From NCBI GenBank assembly GCA_038501625.1, contig JAZAYU010000054.1:1550001-1614000 (forward strand): a DNA stretch of 64,000 nt. Reading direction: 5' to 3'. Both the position numbers and the translations under genes were made by a program. This document shows, in pieces, positions 58,901 through 64,000 of the stretch. How positions within the stretch are numbered: the stretch's first letter is position 1; every line of letters starts with the position of its first letter. The stretch is from Corbicula japonica. Its lineage: Eukaryota; Mollusca; Bivalvia; Venerida; Cyrenidae. Below the pieces are notes generated by a model, which was given only the letters and a program-made list of their open reading frames with translations, searched no databases and was not told where the DNA came from.

Positions 58901-61316
58901 GTAAAAAATAATCACTTTGGCCCATAACTTTGAAACTACTTCAGATATCAGCTTAAAGCTTAGAGTTATTACTTAACATCAAAATCTACATCATTACCAA
59001 CAGGATCCATAACTCTGCTGTTTATAATTTTAAAGTTTTGCCCCTTTCCCACTTAAATGTTGCATTAACCAATATATGCATTGGGTTCAAAACTTTGAGA
59101 CAACAGCATCTTGAAACTTGGAATACTAGTATGTAATAACTATCATTATCATCACCATAATTATCAATACCTATAACTTCATTACAATTATGTTTAAATG
59201 TCCCCAATTATAAATTATTTACAAATTGTCAAACTCCAAATACAGTTAAAATTTAATCCCATTTTCAGTTCAATATCGTTTTCCTCTCTTATCATTTACA
59301 CCGTTCGCTCGAACACCACCCTTCTCTCGAACAGTTCGTCCGGTCCCGAACTAGACCTCTACATTTTCTATATTGTTCTACCTCCGACGGCTCGAACTAC
59401 CCATAACTCGAACAGTCGAACACCAATCAAGGTCCCGACAGTTAATTTTCAATGCTGTTGACACCCCTTGGCTCGAACAGACTGTTATCGGTCATCATCA
59501 AAGGTGCGAACAAAGGCGCGAAAATGTCTCGCCAATCAAGACGATGCGCTTTTCAATTAAGTTGTGTAAATGACACATTACAACGGATGAAAATATTTGG
59601 TCGTTGTGTTAATTTACACCGCATTAATCATAATTAAAAACAAACTGTTATTTGCTTTTCAAGAAAATTGTAATTGTTCATTTCGTATTTATAAAATTAA
59701 TTAGAAAATTATATAAGTTTTTTCTCTATAATTGAAATCCAATGTCATCTCAGAGGTTGAAAACGGGCGAAAATAAATTTTAATGTGATAATATATTAAA
59801 TATGTTAAAATAAGAAATATTAAGAATTGTTATGTGTTTGCCTAGTTTAGTGCACAGAAACCTATTCTAACATACCAACCACGGATCGCTCGAACTACCG
59901 ATGGCTCGAACAAATCTGCCGGTCCCGTGGAGTTCGAGCCATCGAAGTTCGACTGTACTTGTTAATATTATTCTTATTTGCTTATGAACATTTGGCAACA
60001 GTTGTCGTTCTTTATTCTGTAAATTTCATTATTAAAAATGAATCGAATAGTCGAGCGTGCTGTCTCCTCTAGTTATTGTGTAGGAAGACTATGTTCTTTC
60101 TTCTTTTCTTATTATTTTCTTGATTTTCATTACAATTATTATAATTCATTGATCAAGATGTAGATATATTTGGTTCACATTTCTTACCATTGTTTTCAGG
60201 AGACAAGCAGTATATAATGGGAGACAAAATCAGCGAGGTTGACTGTGCAGCCTTTGGTGTATTATCACAGGTACGCTGGTGTACACCTGACAAATGTCCG
60301 GGACACAGGCTACTCACAGGTATGATATAATGTTTGTCAACCTTACGAACCTATCTTTCGCTTCAACAAACTCCGCCCATCTCTCCAGTCAAAGAGTTAC
60401 GACCCGCTATGCCACCATCATGTTTGTCAACCTTACCGTCCTATCTCTCCTTCAACAAACTCCGCCCATCCCTCCAGTCAAAGAGTTACGACCCGTTATG
60501 CCCCATCACCCCACACTAGCTGGATAACCTTTTCCGATACTCTAGCTTTTTTTAATGCTCCTAAAGAATCAACGTTGTAACATCTCTAAGATACTTAAAT
60601 CTAATTTAAGTGAAATTAAATTGCTGCACTTCTTTTGTTCCATATCAATAATTATTATAAATCTGGTTTATGTATGCTTCACAGGATATATCATGTACAC
60701 TGTATGTGTTTATCAGCACCATGTTTAAATAATTCATTTAATAGAGAATTACTTCTTGTTCCTTATTTTCAGTTTGAATTTTTTACAGCATTTACAGGTT
60801 ATGCGTTTATTAAGTATTTGCTCGAATATTAACTCTAGTTTTTAGACGCGTACTGTGGTATAAATTCTTCCACTGGCACGTATTTTGCTTTTAAGACACA
60901 TATGACAGGTTCTCGCAGATATAAAATATATTATGAAATTTGAATCTGCACAGTTTTTATCGGGTGCAATGTTTTTGACGGATGGAAAAAAGAGGGCTTT
61001 CAAAACGGCTTGTAATGACGTTAGTGGCGTCTCCTATTGTATATAGTACTGTGTCCAATATCATAAAACTAAGATTGGAGACCAGTCTCATATCTCAAGC
61101 ATCTGATTGGCTGAAATGGCGGCTGGTCCCCATTTCAGCTAATCAGATGCTTGAGATTGGAGACTGGTTTCCAATATAAGTTTGTGATATTGGGCCCTGG
61201 TTGTGTGACACATTTCAGGCGGAGAACTGAAGAATGTAATGGACTACCTGGACCGGATTAAGAACACCTACTGGAGAGACTGGGAAGATCTGCTGGCAGA
61301 AGCCAAGACGTCCTAA
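55805..61316 (+). CDS. faxc: Failed axon connections-like protein (6 exons, complete)
   Basis: A metaxin/GST-like protein of the failed axon connections family; Drosophila fax acts in axon development, and the biochemical activity of the family is unclear. Six exons (55805-55911, 57248-57380, 57796-57992, 58581-58792, 60200-60319, 61219-61316) total 867 nt, or 288 residues plus TAA. Residues ~13-27 form a short hydrophobic helix (YLAAGAALLGTVVLY) followed by basic RRYRRK, a likely signal anchor. Residues ~40-120 fit the thioredoxin-fold half (KTPWIEYNG, then MGDSQLIIHYF). Residues ~150-285 fit the helical GST-C half, with VDCAAFGVLSQ matching the family's D-x-x-x-FG-L-Q motif. The start has a good context (AAAATGG). 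It is shorter than human FAXC (409), mainly at the ends. The exact orthologue is uncertain because invertebrates often have several such genes. Confidence 0.9.
55956..56107. mobile_element. 152-bp hAT-like element (CAGGSGCGTAG ends), faxc intron 1
   Basis: CAGGCGCGTAGTT at the left and GGGGCTAGCTACGCCCCTG at the right, of the same family as 34267-34673. The insertion begins 44 bp after the exon 1 donor. Confidence 0.8.
56575..56826. mobile_element. 252-bp TIR MITE with TTAA flanks, faxc intron 1
   Basis: CCACACTCCTCCCAAGCACG on the left and the inverse CCACACTCCTCCAAATCACG on the right, then TCGATAAAAAGAAAATTAT on both arms. TTAA lies at 56571-56574 and 56827-56830. Different from the abundant TTAA-MITE in sequence. 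Confidence 0.82.
57007..57137. mobile_element. Foldback MITE in faxc intron 1
   Basis: GAATGGAAACCAGTCTCAAA against GAGACTGGTTTCTATTCTCA, with centre GGCGACCAGTCGCC. Ends about 110 bp before exon 2. Confidence 0.88.
57248..57380 (+). CDS. faxc: faxc exon 2
   Basis: It encodes MCGVDYPKDKVILHVFPRTK then TIPNMGHFVMKLETYLRINK and IPFQ (residues 36-80), the first beta strand and helix of the thioredoxin-like fold. The VILHVFPR--PN-S/G-F-K-ETYLR pattern is typical of FAXC/metaxin-like proteins. The acceptor is TTTGCAG and the donor is CAG|GTAAAA. Confidence 0.92.
57580..57695. mobile_element. Foldback MITE, degenerate, faxc intron 2
   Basis: GATTATAAAACTGAGATTTG on the left and GAGACTGGTTTACATTCTCA on the right, with the centre deleted. 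About 100 bp before exon 3. Confidence 0.8.
57796..57992 (+). CDS. faxc: faxc exon 3
   Basis: It encodes IDFNFKGGPKGKTPWIEYNG then MTMGDSQLIIHYFNEKFNIN and the start of the helical domain ending EEYTYW (residues 81-146). TPW-IEYNG and GDS-IIHYF are the core motifs of the family. The acceptor is TTTTTTAG and the donor is ACTG|GTAAGT. Confidence 0.95.
58112..58375 (+). mobile_element. Hairpin-ended bivalve repeat (TATGCCCCC type), faxc intron 3
   Basis: TTATGCCCCCACAAAGTGGG then AGGCATATATAG hairpin, followed by GTCCGTCCGTCTTGTGG. Third member of the type at 11251 and 20231. The end is not defined. The 62-residue frame over it is repeat sequence. Confidence 0.7.
58581..58792 (+). CDS. faxc: faxc exon 4
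   Basis: It encodes LNVHTRWVIFLDDMLANFFT through GVGRHTDQEVHDLMMHDLRQ to FAAIL (residues 146-216). G-GRH---E---L---DL----LG is the conserved C-half signature of FAXC. The donor ATCTTAG|GTTAGA falls right before a TAG in the intron. The acceptor is CTTTGCAG. Confidence 0.95.
59371..59955. mobile_element. pogo/Tigger-like element, about 585 bp, faxc intron 4
   Basis: The right end CAGTCGAACTTCGATGGCTC (inverse) and a diverged left end near TTGTTCTACCTCCGACGGCT share the GGCTCGAAC subrepeat. The right end adjoins TA. GCTCGAAC occurs many times from 59309 on. The left border is uncertain. Small plus-strand frames here are repeat translations. Confidence 0.65.
60200..60319 (+). CDS. faxc: faxc exon 5
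   Basis: It encodes GDKQYIMGDKISEVDCAAFG then VLSQVRWCTPDKCPGHRLLT (residues 217-256). GDK-----DC-AFG-L-Q corresponds to the last GST-like motif of the family. The acceptor is TGTTTTCAG and the donor is CACAG|GTATGA. A possible earlier donor (CACAG|GTACGC at 60271) would skip the last 49 nt and break the frame, so the later one is used here. Confidence 0.92.
60330..60509 (+). repeat. Tandem duplication, 90-bp unit, right after faxc exon 5
   Basis: Two units with ATGTTTGTCAACCTTAC, CAACAAACTCCGCCCATC and AAAGAGTTACGACCCG, differing at several bases. The first begins 10 bp after the exon 5 end. The GTCAAAGAGTTACGACCCG core recurs in each. Confidence 0.85.
60510..61049. other. faxc intron 5, middle: nothing recognised
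   Basis: AT-rich DNA between the 90-bp tandem units and the foldback MITE, with no repeat or exon recognised. Confidence 0.5.
61050..61197. mobile_element. Foldback MITE, 148 bp, 21 bp before faxc exon 6
   Basis: TGTCCAATATCATAAAACTA against TTTGTGATATTGGGCCC, with centre GGCGGCTGGTCCCC. It covers the region where the branch point of intron 5 should lie. Confidence 0.92.
61219..61316 (+). CDS. faxc: faxc exon 6 (C-terminus)
   Basis: It encodes GGELKNVMDYLDRIKNTYWR then DWEDLLAEAKTS and TAA. The Y-x-RI---YW-DW pattern matches the end of FAXC proteins. Its acceptor (CATTTCAG) is only 21 bp after the end of a foldback MITE, which therefore covers the expected branch-point zone. Confidence 0.92.
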
Positions 61317-61806
61317 ACTATCACATCATCGTCTTTCAGTATTTTTTTCAGTATTATAAGAAATCATTGTATTTAATCGGATTTTGTTGAAAATGATTTC
61401 GAGTATTGAAACTTGTTTTGCTTGACGCTGGCATTGAGAAGATGTTCTGGTCGGAGTCAAACCATCGCAATGTTGTTTAAATGTAGCTGTTAGCTCATGA
61501 CATGTTTAAACGACACAAAGCTCAACTTATGTTAAAAAGGTTGAGTGAGTGTTGTGAGTAAATCTCAATTTTATATTTAAAAGAAATAATTAGTTTGGTA
61601 ACACGTTGAAAGCCTTTTTACAAGCGTGGATTGATAAACTGTAAAACAACAACAGAATTGATGTTACATTATCAATTGAATGTGCTTGGGTATGTGTTAT
61701 TGGACTTTGATTGGTAAAGCTTAACTAACAGTCGGGCGAAGTACTGTGTATACATGTAACCCGGTGATGTTCATATTTTATAAACTACGGGTAAACTTAA
61801 CATTCT

Positions 61807-61812
61807 ATTAAA
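61807..61812 (+). promoter_or_regulatory. faxc: Candidate faxc polyadenylation signal (ATTAAA)
   Basis: ATTAAA about 490 bp after the faxc stop, followed by a T/GT-rich stretch. It is the first plausible poly(A) signal after the stop. Assignment is by position only. Confidence 0.35.
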
Positions 61813-61959
61813 GTGTTTTGACAATCACGCATTTACTGTCTTCTTTTATCATCAATGAATTAATTTATAGTTCTGCTTGTTAAATAACTTAGCGATAGAT
61901 GTAAAGGTAAGTTTGAAAGCCTCCAAACACGACACAATATGAAAATATTGCTGGCTCGG

Positions 61960-62215
61960 TTTGATTAAGCCTGTTCATGGGCAGTAATGGATATGTATAT
62001 TGCTGCCCACGCCGCCTAGCCCCGGGTTGATTGCAACAATTTGCATCAATATACAGTACAATTTTGATTCATCCCAAATGATGGTATCCATTCATACCTT
62101 CAACACGGTATTTTTGACTATTTTCAGATTAATATCATTCCATATTCAGCGCCTTATGGTCACCGGATAATAAAATGCTTTTCCCTAAACGAAAAAACAA
62201 TGGGTGTAGCGGAAT
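61960..62215 (-). repeat. Dispersed repeat family R1, downstream of faxc
   Basis: Inverse copy of 43450-43740: GCCTGTTCATGGGCAGTAAT, CCCACGCCGCCTAGCCCCGG, CATCCCAAATGATGGTATCC, ending near AAAACAATGGGTG. Confidence 0.75.
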
Positions 62216-62639
62216 GCATATATAAGCCAAAATACCTAGACAGACTTAATATAAATATTGTAACAATAAACAATCTGCAACTTTAGCGATAACAGGCCGA
62301 TAAAATGATTACACCGGCAGACCCTATCTGCAGGCAGTGTGTCCAGTGCAAGCTTGACATACTGACCTTCTGACAGGATCGCCGGGTACGATTTGCTTAT
62401 ATAACAATATCTCCATTGTTTATATTAAAAAAAAATCGAAAAAAAAAGTGTGTTACCCACGACAAAGGCTCCTTGGCGTTATTCATTTATTTATATCTCT
62501 AGAATAATAATGATTCCCAAGAAATAAAACACCGAACATAAGAAAAGAACTGAAGCAATAGTAATAAAGTTAAATTTCATACACAATGAGCCAATTTAAA
62601 TAAGTATTTGAACAAATATGAAAAAGTTTAATGTAGATC

Positions 62640-62860
62640 GGCGGATACACAATATATATAACGACGATTTAATATGGAAGTTTTCCAACGGCGATTTGAT
62701 ATTGGAAGTTTTCCAACGACGAATAGAATAATCAACGACGAATAGAATAATCAACGACGAATAGAATAATCAGTGAAATACACACACGAAGATTTGATAT
62801 ACTATAGGAAGTTTTCCAATGACGAATTGATATTGGAAGTTTTCCAACGAATTCTCTGTC
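62640..62860 (+). repeat. Short tandem repeats with TGGAAGTTTTCCAACGACGA
   Basis: Four or five irregular copies of ATATTGGAAGTTTTCCAACG (itself containing the palindrome GGAAGTTTTCC with one mismatch) and three tandem copies of ACGACGAATAGAATAATCA (62715-62773). Confidence 0.85.
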
Positions 62861-63780
62861 GTCGCGAGTGTTCTCACGAGCGATCGCGCCATCAAACTGA
62901 CGAACCAAACAGAATAGAATTCTGACAAAGGTTCTGAGAATACAGTTTGTCAACCAGTTCCGTATAATATTTTTCCGTTGTGGTAGAATATATTTAAAGC
63001 AATAATCTGGATTGTATTGATTTGGTTTATGATGTGTAAGATGTCATACCAAAAATATAATTAAATTAGTTTAGTTCCGCATGTGTTTACTTCCACAAAT
63101 GTAACAAGTTTTGTTTGTTTTCTTGAGAATTTCTATTTAAGCACGGAGGGCAAATGTTTTGTATGCGCACGAATAACCGTTCCTAAACCCGGCTTGGTTT
63201 TCTAACAGCAGGTTAAGTCTTCATCATATTTATTCAATCGCTGTTTGAGTTTTCCTTAACATGAAAGGTATATTGTAATAGGCCTGTTTGACCCTATTTC
63301 AGTAGTTCTACATTTATTTTTATGAATGGGGATAATTAAGCCATCTAACTAGGTCTTTGGTACAATTCAGTCTAGAATACTATTAAGAAGACGGTTATAG
63401 ACCAGTTACAGTAAATGCATTGTGCTTTTACTGTATTCATTTAAAATACAATCCGACGGACCGCTAGCTTTGCCATTTTTTAATTTGTTTTTACATTTAT
63501 TTTTGTCTTCATTGGTAATTGGTGAATTAAGGAATTCGTTAAAGTTCAGAAAAGCTCTTTCTGTGCCTTCAAATCATTAAACTTGGGCATTTCTATGATT
63601 TATTCGCTCTTGTGATGGTTACTATTAATGCTTTTAATAATAAAAATCCTTATAATAGATGATATTTAGTCTTTACTTTAGGCTTTAAGTTGCTTCAAAT
63701 AATTCCAGTACTGCTTAGGATATGAGGTGGCATACTGCCTAGCTTTTGCGCATTTGTACGGTGTTCCGTATGGACAAAGT
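62861..63780. other. 3' flank, no gene seen
   Basis: AT-rich sequence with no exon, RNA gene or repeat that I can recognise. Frames on either strand are short and without domain features. Confidence 0.5.
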
Positions 63781-63799
63781 TAATTTTTTTCTCTCCCTT

Positions 63800-64000
63800 T
63801 AACTCGATGCACGATGGTACTAAGATAAAATCACGATGGTACGATTGCACGATGATGAAAACGCAAAGGCTCGATGGTGAAACCACGATGGCACGATGGT
63901 AAAAAAACACGAAAGCATGACGGTACGATGGTGAAAACGCGATGTAATATCGCGGTTTTATTATCGTATCACATCGTGCCATCGTTGTTTCACCATCGTG
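63800..64000. repeat. ACGATGGT short-motif cluster at window end
   Basis: CACGATGGT, ACGATGGTGAAAACGC and variants repeat every 10-30 bp, and the last 50 bp carry them inverted (ATCGTGCCATCGTTGTTTCA). This looks like one side of an inverted-repeat element whose other end may lie beyond the window or be this whole palindrome. Confidence 0.75.

Overview
The window looks like part of a bivalve mollusc nuclear genome. It is AT-rich, its genes are intron-rich with GT-AG introns, and introns and intergenic DNA are packed with short non-autonomous DNA transposons. It also carries a mollusc-style tRNA-derived SINE and hairpin-ended repeats starting TATGCCCCC or TATGCTCCCC. The species cannot be fixed from sequence alone. 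No prokaryotic gene, operon, CRISPR array or plasmid feature is present.

Two protein-coding genes lie head to tail on the + strand. The first is nicotinate phosphoribosyltransferase (NAPRT), which makes nicotinate mononucleotide in the Preiss-Handler route to NAD. Its N-terminal exons lie before the window. Thirteen coding exons (named A to M here) run from 3994 to the stop at 48415-48417 and join in one frame to give 465 residues. A probable 3'-UTR exon lies at 50451-50935. The second is a failed-axon-connections-like gene (faxc, metaxin/GST-like fold), complete in six exons from 55805 to 61316 and encoding 288 residues.

The main structural feature is a near-identical 10-12 kb tandem copy of NAPRT introns and exons D-G (copy 1 to 20230; copy 2 20884-32356), with exactly 500 N at 20384-20883 between them. 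Exons D-G total 420 nt, so the duplication is in frame. However, the coding parts differ by only one synonymous base, the copies differ in repeat number and by one repeat insertion, and copy 2 begins inside a minisatellite at the gap edge. Two overlapping haplotype contigs joined end to end explain this best. A real 140-residue internal duplication is the less likely alternative.

Repeat content: (i) more than 30 copies of a ~240 bp TTAA-flanked MITE (termini CCCTTTCCTCCAT, piggyBac-like); (ii) about 16 loci of a ~145 bp near-perfect foldback MITE, often close to an exon; (iii) a 73-bp minisatellite; (iv) tandem copies of the intron-exon junctions of exons E and G that supply decoy 3' splice sites; (v) single or low-copy TIR elements (pogo/Tigger-like, hAT-like, a 3.1 kb element with exon-like inner sequence, and others). 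Most other small open reading frames are translations of these repeats.

Layout: 1-3993 NAPRT intron; 3994-5742 exons A-C; 5743-13402 intron with minisatellite; 13403-19274 exons D-G; 20384-20883 gap; 20884-32356 second copy; 33357-35216 exons H-J; 35217-45412 a 10 kb intron full of TIR elements; 45413-48417 exons K-M; 50451-50935 3'UTR; 50936-55804 intergenic; 55805-61316 faxc; 61317-64000 3' flank with short tandem repeats.
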